NCBI RefSeq assembly: GCF_008801815.1
Contig: NZ_VZOX01000012.1
DNA length: 64,000 nucleotides
Direction: 5' to 3' (one strand)
From: Edwardsiella anguillarum
Lineage (GTDB): Bacteria; Pseudomonadota; Gammaproteobacteria; Enterobacterales; Enterobacteriaceae
The translations under genes and the position numbers were made by a program. This document shows, one piece after another, positions 42,324 to 51,501 of the stretch. Numbering within the stretch: position 1 is the first letter of the stretch; each line of letters starts with the position of its first letter. The notes under the pieces were generated by a model, which worked only from the letters and a program-made list of their open reading frames with translations, did no database searches and was not told the origin of the DNA.

Positions 42324-43132
42324 GTCTGGTCACCCGCCTCGGTCAATTCTGGCGTCTGCTGATGACCGGAATGTGCTTCGCGCTGTTTGGCGTAGGTGGG
42401 TTGCTGCTGTCGCTGGTCTGGTTTAACCTCCTGTTACTCGTGGTGCGCAACAATAATACCCGTCGGCGCATCGCCCGGCGCAGCATCTCCCTCAGTTTCC
42501 GTTTCTTTCTGCGGGTGGCGAGGCTGACCGGGACGCTGGATTACCACATCGAGGGAGCCGCGCTGCTGCGTCAGGAACAAGGCTGCCTGGTGGTGGCGAA
42601 CCACCCGACGCTGATCGATTACGTGCTTATCGCCTCCGTGATGCCGGAAACCGACTGTCTGGTGAAGAGCGCCCTGTTGAGCAACCCCTTTATCAGCGGC
42701 GTTATCCGCGCCGCGGACTACCTGGTCAATAGCCAGGCTGACGCCTTGCTGCCGCAAAGCCGACGGCGTCTGGCGCAGGGCGACACCATTCTCATTTTTC
42801 CGGAGGGCACCCGTACCCGTCCGGGAGAAAACATGTCGCTGCAGCGCGGCGCGGCCAATATCGCCATACGCTGTAACAGCGACCTGCGCATTGTGACGAT
42901 TCGCTGTAGCGAACGCCTACTCGATAAACAGAGCAAATGGTATAACGTGCCCCCCAGCAAACCGCGGTTTACCGTGACGGTGGGTGAACGGCTCTACATT
43001 ACCGATTATTATGATGCGAAAACACAAGAACCGGCGCTGGCGGCAAGGCAGCTTAACCGGCATCTTTTAAATAAATTACAAATCGTTGAAACACCTCTTT
43101 CAGGAATTAATGATGCAAGCGCTTTACCTTGA
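42320..43132 (+). CDS. apeD: Lysophospholipid-type acyltransferase ApeD
   Basis: Acyltransferase of 270 residues of the PlsC/LPLAT family: membrane helix at about 15-45, catalytic VVANHPTLIDYV (H-x4-D) near 95, and ILIFPEGTRTRPGENMSLQRGAANIA near 160. Probably transfers an acyl or polyene group to a lipid-type acceptor for membrane anchoring. Start is the ATGA overlap with apeC; it ends 23 bases inside apeE. Confidence 0.88.
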   Translation: MSLVTRLGQFWRLLMTGMCFALFGVGGLLLSLVWFNLLLLVVRNNNTRRRIARRSISLSFRFFLRVARLTGTLDYHIEGAALLRQEQGCLVVANHPTLIDYVLIASVMPETDCLVKSALLSNPFISGVIRAADYLVNSQADALLPQSRRRLAQGDTILIFPEGTRTRPGENMSLQRGAANIAIRCNSDLRIVTIRCSERLLDKQSKWYNVPPSKPRFTVTVGERLYITDYYDAKTQEPALAARQLNRHLLNKLQIVETPLSGINDASALP

Positions 43133-43370
43133 AATTAAAAATCTCATTATTAACACGTTAAATCTGGACGAGCTGAGCACCGATGACATCGACACCGATG
43201 CCGCGCTGTTCGGGGATGGGTTAGGTCTGGACTCTATCGATGCATTAGAGCTGGGTCTGGCGGTGAAAAATCAGTACGGCATCGTCCTGTCCGCCGAGAG
43301 CGAAGAGATGCGCCAGCATTTCTACTCCGTGGCGACGCTGGCCGCTTTTATTCATTCACAACGCGCCTGA
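43110..43370 (+). CDS. apeE: Acyl carrier protein ApeE
   Basis: Acyl carrier protein of 86 residues. The phosphopantetheine serine is in GDGLGLDSIDALELGL. One of two tandem ACPs of the cluster; in the described system the chain is elongated on these carriers. Start at 43110 or the next codon, both behind CAGGAA; an earlier in-frame ATG at 43086 lies inside apeD and is less likely. Confidence 0.92.
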   Translation: MMQALYLEIKNLIINTLNLDELSTDDIDTDAALFGDGLGLDSIDALELGLAVKNQYGIVLSAESEEMRQHFYSVATLAAFIHSQRA

Positions 43371-43383
43371 TAACGAGCCCGCT

Positions 43384-43635
43384 ATGACAGAACAACACGC
43401 TATCTACCAGGAAGTCGCCACGCTTCTCACTAAACTGTTTGAAATCGCCCCGGAAGACATCACGCCAGAGGCGCGCCTGTATGAGGATCTGGAGCTGGAC
43501 AGCATCGATGCCGTCGACATGATAGTCCACCTACAGAAGAAAACCGGCAAGAAAATCAAGCCGGAAGAGTTTAAAGCCGTCCGTACGGTGCAGGATGTCG
43601 TCGACGCCGTAGAGCGCCTGATGCAAGACGCCTGA
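43384..43635 (+). CDS. apeF: Acyl carrier protein ApeF
   Basis: Second acyl carrier protein, 83 residues, with the phosphopantetheine serine in YEDLELDSIDAVDMIVHL. Acidic and helical as expected. Follows apeE by 13 bases and precedes apeG by 4. Needs a 4'-phosphopantetheinyl transferase; an apparent relic of one lies after apeR. Confidence 0.92.
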   Translation: MTEQHAIYQEVATLLTKLFEIAPEDITPEARLYEDLELDSIDAVDMIVHLQKKTGKKIKPEEFKAVRTVQDVVDAVERLMQDA

Positions 43636-43639
43636 TCCC

Positions 43640-44221
43640 ATGCGAGGCTTCAGAGGGCTACCCGTCATTCAGGTAGCGACCGGCGCGCTGCTGCTGGCCT
43701 GGCCCTTTATTATCTGGTTTGGGCTGGCGCACAACGCGCTGCGCTGGCTGCTGCCGGTATTGGCGCTGCTGCTGGTTTTACGCTTACGCCAGGCGAGACG
43801 GAACGCCGGGCCGATGCGCTTTGTCATGCAGAGCGTGGCGCTGGCGGGGATTGTGCTGTGCGCAGCCAGCGCGCTGCTGAAAACCCACCAGCTGCTGCTG
43901 TTTTATCCGGTGGTCGTCAATGCGGTGATGCTCAGCGTCTTCGGCGGCTCCCTGTGGAGCGCAATGCCGCTCGTCGAGCGACTGGCGCGTCTGCGTACCC
44001 CCGATCTCCCGCCGCAGGGTGTCCGCTACACCCGCCGCGTAACGCAGATCTGGTGCCTCTTCTTCCTCTTTAACGGCGCTATCGCGCTCTTTACTGCCCT
44101 GTATGGCGATATGCGGATGTGGACCGCCTGGAACGGTATGGTCTCCTATCTGTTGATGGGCACACTGATGGTCGGCGAATGGCTGGTTCGCCGCCGGGTC
44201 ATGAAACGAGATACTCAATGA
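43640..44221 (+). CDS. apeG: Aryl polyene cluster membrane protein ApeG (COG4648-like)
   Basis: Integral membrane protein of 193 residues with about six hydrophobic segments (VATGALLLAWPFIIWFG, LLPVLALLLVL, VALAGIVLCAASALL, and others) and no enzymatic motif. A protein of this type is constant in APE clusters; role unknown, possibly in transport or assembly. Overlaps apeH by 4 bases. Confidence 0.85.
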   Translation: MRGFRGLPVIQVATGALLLAWPFIIWFGLAHNALRWLLPVLALLLVLRLRQARRNAGPMRFVMQSVALAGIVLCAASALLKTHQLLLFYPVVVNAVMLSVFGGSLWSAMPLVERLARLRTPDLPPQGVRYTRRVTQIWCLFFLFNGAIALFTALYGDMRMWTAWNGMVSYLLMGTLMVGEWLVRRRVMKRDTQ

Positions 44222-45579
44222 ATCAGACGCTTCCCCTGTCGCAGTGGCTCAGCGCCTCGCGCAGTGACGAAACCGTCATCGCCTGGCTTGGCGATCGCAG
44301 CTGGACGCTGGGCCAGCTGCGCTACGATGTTGCCGCGCTGCTCGCGACCCTGCGTGAGCAGGAGGGTCAGCGCTGGGCGCTGTGCTTTGAGAACAGCTAT
44401 CTGTTTATCGTGGCGCTGCTGGCGACGCTACACGCGGGGAAAACCCCGGTGATTCCCGGCCACTGCCGCGCCTCGCTGCTGGACGAACAGCGCGCGCTGT
44501 TCGACGGCGTACTGAGCGAAAGCCCTCTGGACTGGCACGGCCCGCACCTGCGGGTTCACTCGGCTGACGACGGCCGTACGTCCGCCGCCGCGCTACCGCC
44601 GATACCCACCGATGCCTTTGTGACGCTGTTCACCTCCGGCTCTACCGGACAGCCTAAGCGGGTGGTGAAGTCCATCGCCGCCCTTGATGCGGAAGCCGCG
44701 CTGCTCGGCGCCCGCTTTGCCGGGCGTCTCGCTGGCTGCCGGGTAGTCGCCTCCGTGGTGCCACAGCACCTCTACGGCCTGACCTTCCGCATCTTTTTAC
44801 CGATGGCGCTGGGGTTGCCGCTGCACGCTGCGATGACCCACTACGCTGAACAGCTGGTGGCGCTTAGCCCGCGCCACCGCTATCTCTTCGTCAGCAGCCC
44901 GGCGTTCCTTAAGCGTCTCGATCACCAGCTGACGCCGCCGCCGCTCGCCATGCTGCTCTCGGCAGGCGGCATGCTGCCCTGGAGCGACGTTACCCGCTCG
45001 CAGCGCTGGCTCGGCATCTGGCCGGATGAGATTTACGGCAGCACCGAAACCGGGATCCTCGCCTGGCGTCACCGCCAGCGGGACAGCGTCCCATGGCTCC
45101 CCTTCCCCGGCGTGCAAATAACGCCGGAAGGCGACGCCTTCCGCGCGAGATCCCCCCTGATTGCCGACGCTGACGGCCTGCTGCTTGACGATGTGCTGCG
45201 CTTCGGCGACGACGGGCGCTTCTGCCTTGCCGGACGTCGCGGACGCGTGGTGAAAATTGAAGAAAAACGCATTTCACTGAGCGAGATAGAGCGGCGCTTG
45301 ACCGACCTCGATGGCATTCGCGAGGCGGCGGCCCTGTCCATCACCCGCGGAGGGCGCCAGGGCATTGGCGTACTGCTGGTTCTTGACGATGCGCTCCGCC
45401 AGCGCTGGCAGGAAACGCACGGCAAAGCGCTGGCGCTGTCATGGCGCCGGGCGCTGCGGCCATGGCTTGAGCCGGTGGCGATCCCCCGCTACTGGCGGGT
45501 ACTGGATGAGATCCCAGTCAACAGTATGAACAAGCGCGTTTATGCCCAGCTACAGGAGTTATTTGATGAAACCGCATGA
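44218..45579 (+). CDS. apeH: Acyl/aryl-AMP ligase ApeH
   Basis: Adenylate-forming enzyme of 453 residues that activates the aryl starter (4-hydroxybenzoate-type in the described system) and loads it on an ACP. Phosphate loop LFTSGSTGQPKRVVKS near residue 138, EIYGSTETGILAWRH near 270, and the late hinge FCLAGRRGRVVKIEEKRISLSEIE near 335. The N-terminus is chosen at the ATGA overlap with apeG; a much longer start at 44119 lies inside apeG. Confidence 0.93.
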   Translation: MNQTLPLSQWLSASRSDETVIAWLGDRSWTLGQLRYDVAALLATLREQEGQRWALCFENSYLFIVALLATLHAGKTPVIPGHCRASLLDEQRALFDGVLSESPLDWHGPHLRVHSADDGRTSAAALPPIPTDAFVTLFTSGSTGQPKRVVKSIAALDAEAALLGARFAGRLAGCRVVASVVPQHLYGLTFRIFLPMALGLPLHAAMTHYAEQLVALSPRHRYLFVSSPAFLKRLDHQLTPPPLAMLLSAGGMLPWSDVTRSQRWLGIWPDEIYGSTETGILAWRHRQRDSVPWLPFPGVQITPEGDAFRARSPLIADADGLLLDDVLRFGDDGRFCLAGRRGRVVKIEEKRISLSEIERRLTDLDGIREAAALSITRGGRQGIGVLLVLDDALRQRWQETHGKALALSWRRALRPWLEPVAIPRYWRVLDEIPVNSMNKRVYAQLQELFDETA

Positions 45580-45919
45580 AATTAAGCGCCTGCAGGCGCC
45601 GGGTGGAGCGATGGAGATCGAACTCTATCTCGATCCGACCCTTTTCTGGTTTCAGGGTCATTTTGCGATTCAACCGCTGCTACCCGGCGTCGCCCAGCTG
45701 GAGTGGGCGATGCACTATGCCACGACCCTGCTGGCGCCAGGCTTTCATTTTCACAGCATTCAGAACGTAAAGTTTCAGGCGCCGCTACTGCCCGGCGCCA
45801 CCGTCACCCTGGCGCTGCACTGGCTGCCGGCAAAGCAGACGCTGAGCTTCAGCTTCCAGCGCCATGAGGGCGACGCGCGCCACACCGCCAGCAGTGGGAA
45901 GATTCGACTATGCCCGTAG
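45566..45919 (+). CDS. apeI: Hot-dog dehydratase ApeI
   Basis: Hot-dog protein of 117 residues with the FabA/FabZ-like motif FWFQGHFAIQPLLPGVAQLEWAMHYA; the His in QGHF is the expected catalytic residue. Dehydrates beta-hydroxyacyl-ACP intermediates, with ApeP as a likely partner. Starts 14 bases before the apeH stop and overlaps apeJ by 10 bases. Confidence 0.9.
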   Translation: MKPHEIKRLQAPGGAMEIELYLDPTLFWFQGHFAIQPLLPGVAQLEWAMHYATTLLAPGFHFHSIQNVKFQAPLLPGATVTLALHWLPAKQTLSFSFQRHEGDARHTASSGKIRLCP

Positions 45920-47601
45920 CGTTCTCCCCCTGCGTGCTGATCCCCTGCTATAACCACGGCGCGATGATGCCGACGGTGCTGGCGCGCCTCGCGCCGTTCT
46001 CCCTGCCGTGCATCATTGTCGATGACGGCAGCGACGAGGCCACGCGCACGGCGCTGGAAACCCTCGCAGCAGCGCGGCCCGACGTGACGCTGCTGCGCCT
46101 CGCCCAGAACGCGGGTAAAGGCGTCGCCGTGATGCGCGGCCTACAGGCGGCACAGCAGCAGGGCTTCAGCCACGCGGTGCAGGTCGATGCCGATGGTCAG
46201 CACGCCATTGAAGACATTCCCCGCATGCTAGCCCTGGCACAGCAGCACCCACAGTCGCTGATCTCCGGCCAGCCGATCTATGATGCGTCGATCCCCCGCT
46301 CGCGACGCTATGGACGCTGGATTACTCACGTCTGGGTCTGGATAGAGACCCTCTCGCTACAGCTTAAAGACAGCATGTGCGGCTTTCGCGTCTACCCGGT
46401 CGCCCCGACGCTGCAGTTGGCGGACCAGGTGAATATCGGCAAGCGTATGGATTTCGATATCGAGGTGATGGTGCGCCTCTACTGGCAGGGTAACACCAGC
46501 CATTTTCTGCCCACCCGGGTGACTTACCCCGCTGATGGGCTGTCGCATTTCGACGCCCTGAAAGACAACCTGCGCATCTCCCTGATGCACGCCCGGCTGT
46601 TCTTCGGCATGCTGCCGCGCATACCTTCCCTGCTGCGCCGCCGCCGGACGGCGCATTGGGCGCAGCAGAAAGAGGTCAGGGGCCTGTGGGGCATGCGCTT
46701 TATGCTCGCCGTCTGGCGCCGGCTCGGACGCAACGCCTTTACCGTTCTGCTCTGGCCGGTGGTGGGCGTCTACTGGCTGACCGCCGCCCGCGCCCGTCAC
46801 GCCTCGCAGAACTGGCTGGCGCGCGTACGCCGGCAGCTCGCCTTGCACCAGATGCCGGTCCCCAAACCCTTTAACAGCTATCGCCATTTCCTGCGCTTCG
46901 CTAACGCCATGCTGGATAAAGTCGCCGGCTGGCGCGGCGAACTGCACTTTGGGCGCGACGTGGTGTTCGCCCCCGGCGCCGAAGCCGCGCTGGCGCTCGA
47001 TAAGCCCCAGGGTAAACTGCTGCTGGCCTCGCATCTCGGCGATATCGAAGCCTGCCGGGCGCTGGCGAGCATGAGGGGAGACATCACCATCAACGCGCTG
47101 GTGTTCAGTGAAAACGCCCAGCGCTTTAAGCAGATAATGGAAGAGATGGCGCCGCAGGCCGGGGTCAATCTGCTGCCGGTGAACGATATTGGCCCGGAAA
47201 CCGCTATTATGCTGAAAGAGAAGCTTGATCGCGGTGAATGGGTCGCTATCGTCGGCGATCGCGTTGCGGTCAACCCACAGCGCGGCGGCGACTTCCGGGT
47301 GACCTGGAGTCCGTTTATGGGCCAGCCTGCGCCATTCGCCCAGGGGCCGTTTATTCTCGCCTCAATTCTGCGCTGCCCGGTGCTGCTGATTTTCGCCCTG
47401 TATCAACAGGGCAGGCTGCATATCCACTGCGAGGCGTTTGCCGACCCGCTCCTGCTGCCGCGAGCCGAGCGCCAGGCCGCGCTGGAGCAGGCCATCCACC
47501 GCTACGCCGCGCGCCTCGAACACTACGCGCTGCTGTCGCCGCTGGACTGGTTTAACTTTTTTGACTTCTGGCAGCTGCCAGAGGCCGCCGATAAGGAGTA
47601 A
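45910..47601 (+). CDS. apeJ: Glycosyltransferase-acyltransferase fusion ApeJ
   Basis: Two-domain protein of 563 residues. Residues about 8-230 form a family-2 glycosyltransferase (VLIPCYNHGAMMPTVLARL, IIVDDGSDEATRTAL, HAVQVDADGQHAIEDIPRML). Residues about 300-560 form an LPLAT/HtrB-like acyltransferase (LLASHLGDIEACRALAS, WVAIVGDRVAVNPQRGG). Predicted to attach sugar and acyl groups to the polyene or its lipid anchor. Membrane-adjacent hydrophobic stretch near 280. Confidence 0.9.
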   Translation: MPVAFSPCVLIPCYNHGAMMPTVLARLAPFSLPCIIVDDGSDEATRTALETLAAARPDVTLLRLAQNAGKGVAVMRGLQAAQQQGFSHAVQVDADGQHAIEDIPRMLALAQQHPQSLISGQPIYDASIPRSRRYGRWITHVWVWIETLSLQLKDSMCGFRVYPVAPTLQLADQVNIGKRMDFDIEVMVRLYWQGNTSHFLPTRVTYPADGLSHFDALKDNLRISLMHARLFFGMLPRIPSLLRRRRTAHWAQQKEVRGLWGMRFMLAVWRRLGRNAFTVLLWPVVGVYWLTAARARHASQNWLARVRRQLALHQMPVPKPFNSYRHFLRFANAMLDKVAGWRGELHFGRDVVFAPGAEAALALDKPQGKLLLASHLGDIEACRALASMRGDITINALVFSENAQRFKQIMEEMAPQAGVNLLPVNDIGPETAIMLKEKLDRGEWVAIVGDRVAVNPQRGGDFRVTWSPFMGQPAPFAQGPFILASILRCPVLLIFALYQQGRLHIHCEAFADPLLLPRAERQAALEQAIHRYAARLEHYALLSPLDWFNFFDFWQLPEAADKE

Positions 47602-47604
47602 AGG

Positions 47605-48027
47605 GTGCTGAGCGATCCCCGCTTTACCGCCGAAGTTGAGCTGACCGTCCCATTTCACGACGTCGATATGATGGGCGTGGTATGGCACGGCAACTATTTT
47701 CGCTACTTTGAGATCGCCCGCGAGGCGCTGCTGAACCAGTTTGATTACGGCTACCGGCAGATGAAAGCCTCCGGCTACGTCTGGCCGGTGGTCGACACCC
47801 GGGTGAAGTACCGCGACGTGCTGACCTTTGAGCAGCGTTTTCGCGTGCGCGCAACGCTGGAGGAGTTTGAGAACCGCCTGCGCATCGGCTATCAGATTTT
47901 CGACGCCGCCAGCGGCAAGCGCACCACCACCGGCTACACCATTCAAGTGGCGGTGGAAGAGCAAAGCCGGGAGATGTGCTTCGTCAGCCCGGCGATCCTG
48001 TTTGAACGTATGGGAGTCACACCATGA
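47605..48027 (+). CDS. apeK: Acyl-CoA/ACP thioesterase ApeK
   Basis: 4HBT-type hot-dog thioesterase of 140 residues with the catalytic Asp motif VPFHDVDMMGVVWHGNYFRYFEIAREAL near 15. The start is GTG with AAGGAG seven bases upstream. Probably an editing or release enzyme of the pathway. Overlaps apeL by 4 bases. Confidence 0.88.
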   Translation: MLSDPRFTAEVELTVPFHDVDMMGVVWHGNYFRYFEIAREALLNQFDYGYRQMKASGYVWPVVDTRVKYRDVLTFEQRFRVRATLEEFENRLRIGYQIFDAASGKRTTTGYTIQVAVEEQSREMCFVSPAILFERMGVTP

Positions 48028-48629
48028 GATTCTGGCCCGTTATCCTGCTGCTAGTGAGCCCGTTCGTCAGCGCCGTCACCCTGGACGACCTGCAGCAGCG
48101 TTTTACCGAACAGCCGGTGGTGCGCGCCCATTTCGAGCAGACCCGGACGATTAAAGGGCTGCCTCAGCCCCTGCGATCGCAGGGCGAGATGCTGATCGCC
48201 CGCGACACCGGCCTGCTGTGGGATCAGAAAACGCCGTTCCCGATGCGGCTGATGCTCGATGACACGCGGATGGTACAGGTGATCAATCACCAGCCGCCGC
48301 AGGTGATCACCGCGGAGGATAACCCGCAGATGTTCCAGTTTAACCATCTGCTGCGTGCCCTGTTCCAGGCCGACCGGAAGGTGCTGGAGCAGAACTTCCG
48401 CATTGATTTCCAGGATCGGGGCCAGGGCCGCTGGACGCTGCGTCTAACGCCTGTCACCACGCCGCTGGATAAGATCTTCGCCACTATCGATCTGGCGGGA
48501 AACACCTATCTGGACACCATCCAGCTGAACGATAAACAGGGCGATCGCACCGATATCGCGCTCTCTCAACACCAACTGACGCCCGCAACGCTGACCCATG
48601 ACGAACGCCAACGCTTTGCCGCCCAATAA
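48024..48629 (+). CDS. apeL: LolA-like periplasmic carrier ApeL
   Basis: Periplasmic protein of 201 residues with a signal peptide (about 1-18, ending FVSA) and a LolA-like unclosed beta-barrel pattern: QQRFTEQPVVRAHFEQTRTIKGLPQPLRSQGEMLI near 27-60 and FRIDFQDRGQGRWTLRLTP near 130. Likely carries the lipid-linked polyene across the periplasm. Overlaps apeM by 32 bases, one of the longest overlaps in the cluster. Confidence 0.88.
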   Translation: MRFWPVILLLVSPFVSAVTLDDLQQRFTEQPVVRAHFEQTRTIKGLPQPLRSQGEMLIARDTGLLWDQKTPFPMRLMLDDTRMVQVINHQPPQVITAEDNPQMFQFNHLLRALFQADRKVLEQNFRIDFQDRGQGRWTLRLTPVTTPLDKIFATIDLAGNTYLDTIQLNDKQGDRTDIALSQHQLTPATLTHDERQRFAAQ

Positions 48630-50919
48630 GGCTCGCCGCCCGGCGCTGCTGTGGGGAATACTGTGCCTGGCGCTGCTGGGCACCCTGCTCGCACTGCTAC
48701 CGCAGTCGCGCATCAACAGCAGCGTGCTGGCAATGCTGCCCACGCACGCGTTGGGGACGCTGCCCCCGGCGCTCAACGACGGTTTTATGCAGCGCCTCGA
48801 TCGCCAGCTGGTATGGCTGGTAAGCCCGGGGAAAACGGCCGATCCCAGCGTGGCGCAGGCGTGGCTTAACGCGCTGCAAAAATCGCCGGCGCTCCGCGGG
48901 GTGAAGGGGCCGCTGGACGCGGCCGATCAGCGGGCCTGGGGCGAGTTCTTCTGGACTCACCGCAACGCGCTGATCGACAGCGCCACCCGCGCGCGCCTGC
49001 AAAACGGCGGCGAAGCGCAGGCGCAGTGGATCCTGGCCCAGATCTACTCGGCGTTTTCCGGCGTGAGCGGCAAAGAACTCAGCCAGGATCCGCTGATGCT
49101 GATGCGCGGATCGCAGCTGGCCATGGCGCAGAACAGCCAGCGCCTGCAGCTGAAGGACGGCTGGCTGATGACCCAGGACGAGGACGGCCGCTACTGGTAT
49201 CTACTGCACGGCGAACTGGCGGGCAACTCCTTCGATATGCAGCAAACTCACCGGCTGGTGACGACGCTGAACACGCTTGAGCGCGAGCTTCAGGCCCGCT
49301 ATCCCCAGGCGCGGCTGCTCGCGCGTGGGACGGTGTTCTACAGCGACTATGCCAGCCAGCAGGCCAAACGCGATATTTCGACCCTCGGCATAGCGACCAT
49401 TCTGGGGGTGATCCTGCTGATTGTGATCACCTTCCGCTCCCTGCGCCCGCTGCTGCTGTGCCTGATCTCCATTGGCATCGGCGCACTGGCGGGCAGCGTC
49501 GTGACGCTGCTGCTGTTTGGTGAGCTGCACCTGATGACGCTGGTGATGAGCATGAGCATCATCGGCATTTCGGCTGACTATACGCTCTATTACCTTACCG
49601 AACGGATGGTCCACGGCGCAGAGAATACGCCGTGGCAAAGCCTGCTAAAGGTACGCAGCGCCCTGCTGCTGGCGCTGCTCACCACCGTTGCCGCCTACCT
49701 GATCATGATGCTGGCGCCCTTCCCCGGGATTCGCCAGATGGCGGTATTCGCGGCCGTCGGCCTGAGCGCCGCCTGCCTGACGGTGCTGCTCTGGCACCCG
49801 TGGCTCTGCCGCGGGCTGCCGGTGCGTCCGGTACCCGCCATGGTGCCGCTGCTGCGCTGGCTGGCGGCCTGGCGACGCGACAACCGGCTGCGCATTGGGC
49901 TGCCGGCGGCGCTGACGCTGCTCTCCCTCGCCGGGCTGGCGCAGCTGAAAGTCAATGATGATATCTCGCAGCTACAGGCGCTGCCGCCGTCGATCTTGGC
50001 ACAGGAGAAAGCCATCACCCGCCTGACCGGACAGAGCGTCGATCAGAAGTGGTTTGTGGTTTACGGCGATACGCCGGAGCAAACCCTGACGCGCATGGAG
50101 GCCTTTATCCCGGCGCTGGAGGCGGCGCAGCGCGACGGGATACTGCAGCGCTACCGCAGCGTGCCATTGAACTCGCTGGCGCGTCAGCAGCGGGATCTTC
50201 AGCTGCTGCGCGAGGCGGCGCCGACGGTCGAGCATACGCTGCAAAGCGCCGGGCTCAGCGCCGTCGCGCCGGACCTCAGCCCGATGACCGTCAGCGTCGA
50301 CGCCTGGCTGCAAAGCCCGGCCAGCGAAGGCTGGCGCCTGATGTGGCTGACGCTGCCGAACGGCGCCAGCGGGGTGCTGATTCCGGCGGACGGCGTCAGC
50401 GACAGCCATGCGCTGGCGGCGCTGGCGGCGAAGCAGCCCGGCGTGGCGTGGGTCGATCGTAAGCTGACCTTCGATGCGCTGTTTGCCGAGTACCGGATCC
50501 TGCTGACCGGGCTGCTCGGCGTGGCGCTGGCGGTGATCGCCTGCGGCGCGGTGGCGCGGCTGGGCCTGCGCAAGGGGCTGATAAGCCTGGTACCATCGGT
50601 ACTGTCGCTCGGCTGCGGGCTGGCCGCGCTGTCGTTCAGCGGCCATTCGCTAAACCTGTTTTCGCTGCTGGCGCTGGTGCTGGTGCTTGGCATCGGCATC
50701 AACTACACCCTGTTCTTCAGTAACCCGCGCGGTACGCCGCTGACCTCCCTGCTGGCGATTACCCTTGCGATGCTGACCACCCTATTAACCCTTGGCATGC
50801 TGATCTTCAGCGCCACCCAGGCTATCAGCAGTTTCGGCTTCGTGCTGGTGAGCGGTATTTTCACCGCCTACCTGCTCGCGCCGCTAGCCATGCCGGACAA
50901 AAAACGGGAAAAACGATGA
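48598..50919 (+). CDS. apeM: MMPL/RND-family exporter ApeM
   Basis: Large exporter of 773 residues with two repeats of a membrane helix, a large periplasmic loop and five or six helices (first bundle about 255-430, second about 635-765). Motifs such as LIVITFRSLRPLLLCLISIGIGALAGS and GISADYTLYYLTERM match the MMPL/HpnN-type family. Probably moves the polyene conjugate from the inner membrane to ApeL. Overlaps apeN by 4 bases. Confidence 0.92.
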   Translation: MTNANALPPNKARRPALLWGILCLALLGTLLALLPQSRINSSVLAMLPTHALGTLPPALNDGFMQRLDRQLVWLVSPGKTADPSVAQAWLNALQKSPALRGVKGPLDAADQRAWGEFFWTHRNALIDSATRARLQNGGEAQAQWILAQIYSAFSGVSGKELSQDPLMLMRGSQLAMAQNSQRLQLKDGWLMTQDEDGRYWYLLHGELAGNSFDMQQTHRLVTTLNTLERELQARYPQARLLARGTVFYSDYASQQAKRDISTLGIATILGVILLIVITFRSLRPLLLCLISIGIGALAGSVVTLLLFGELHLMTLVMSMSIIGISADYTLYYLTERMVHGAENTPWQSLLKVRSALLLALLTTVAAYLIMMLAPFPGIRQMAVFAAVGLSAACLTVLLWHPWLCRGLPVRPVPAMVPLLRWLAAWRRDNRLRIGLPAALTLLSLAGLAQLKVNDDISQLQALPPSILAQEKAITRLTGQSVDQKWFVVYGDTPEQTLTRMEAFIPALEAAQRDGILQRYRSVPLNSLARQQRDLQLLREAAPTVEHTLQSAGLSAVAPDLSPMTVSVDAWLQSPASEGWRLMWLTLPNGASGVLIPADGVSDSHALAALAAKQPGVAWVDRKLTFDALFAEYRILLTGLLGVALAVIACGAVARLGLRKGLISLVPSVLSLGCGLAALSFSGHSLNLFSLLALVLVLGIGINYTLFFSNPRGTPLTSLLAITLAMLTTLLTLGMLIFSATQAISSFGFVLVSGIFTAYLLAPLAMPDKKREKR

Positions 50920-51500
50920 TAACCTCTCCCTTCTGGCGCGCCGTCGCCCTGCTGGCTGCCTTCACCCTCGCAGGCTGTAGCCATTCGACCCCGGAACGCC
51001 AGGGCCGCCCCCAGGCCTGGCTTGAGCCGGGCGCACGCGTAACGCTGCCAAAGCCGGGGATCGCCCCGGCGGTCAACGTGCAGCAGCTGCTGACCGGCAG
51101 CTTTAACGGCAAGACCCAGTCGCTGCTGGTGATGCTCAACGCCGACGATAAAAGGCTGACCCTGGCGGGGCTCTCCTCCGTCGGCATCCGCCTGTTCCTC
51201 TTGACCTACGATGAGACAGGGCTGCACACCGAACAGTCGATCGTCGTGCCGCAGCTGCCGCCGGCGAGTCAGGTGCTGGCAGACGTAATGCTGAGCCACT
51301 GGCCGATTAGCGACTGGCAGCCGCTGCTGCCAAAAGGCTGGACCCTCATCGACAAGGGTGATAAACGTGAGCTGCGCGATGCCCGCGGCGCGCTGGTGAC
51401 GGAGATAACCTATCTGCAGCGCAAGGGGAAACGCGAGCCTGTCAGCGTTGAACAGCACGCCTTTAAATACCACATTACCATTCAATATCTGGGTGAGTGA
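50916..51500 (+). CDS. apeN: DUF3261 lipoprotein ApeN
   Basis: Lipoprotein of 194 residues; signal ending AFTLAGC with the lipidated Cys at about residue 21. The rest is a beta-rich, LolB-like domain (VQQLLTGSFNGKTQSLLVMLNADDKRLTLAGLSSVGIRLF) of the DUF3261 family. Pairs logically with the LolA-like ApeL as outer-membrane acceptor. Confidence 0.88.
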   Translation: MITSPFWRAVALLAAFTLAGCSHSTPERQGRPQAWLEPGARVTLPKPGIAPAVNVQQLLTGSFNGKTQSLLVMLNADDKRLTLAGLSSVGIRLFLLTYDETGLHTEQSIVVPQLPPASQVLADVMLSHWPISDWQPLLPKGWTLIDKGDKRELRDARGALVTEITYLQRKGKREPVSVEQHAFKYHITIQYLGE

Positions 51501-51501
51501 G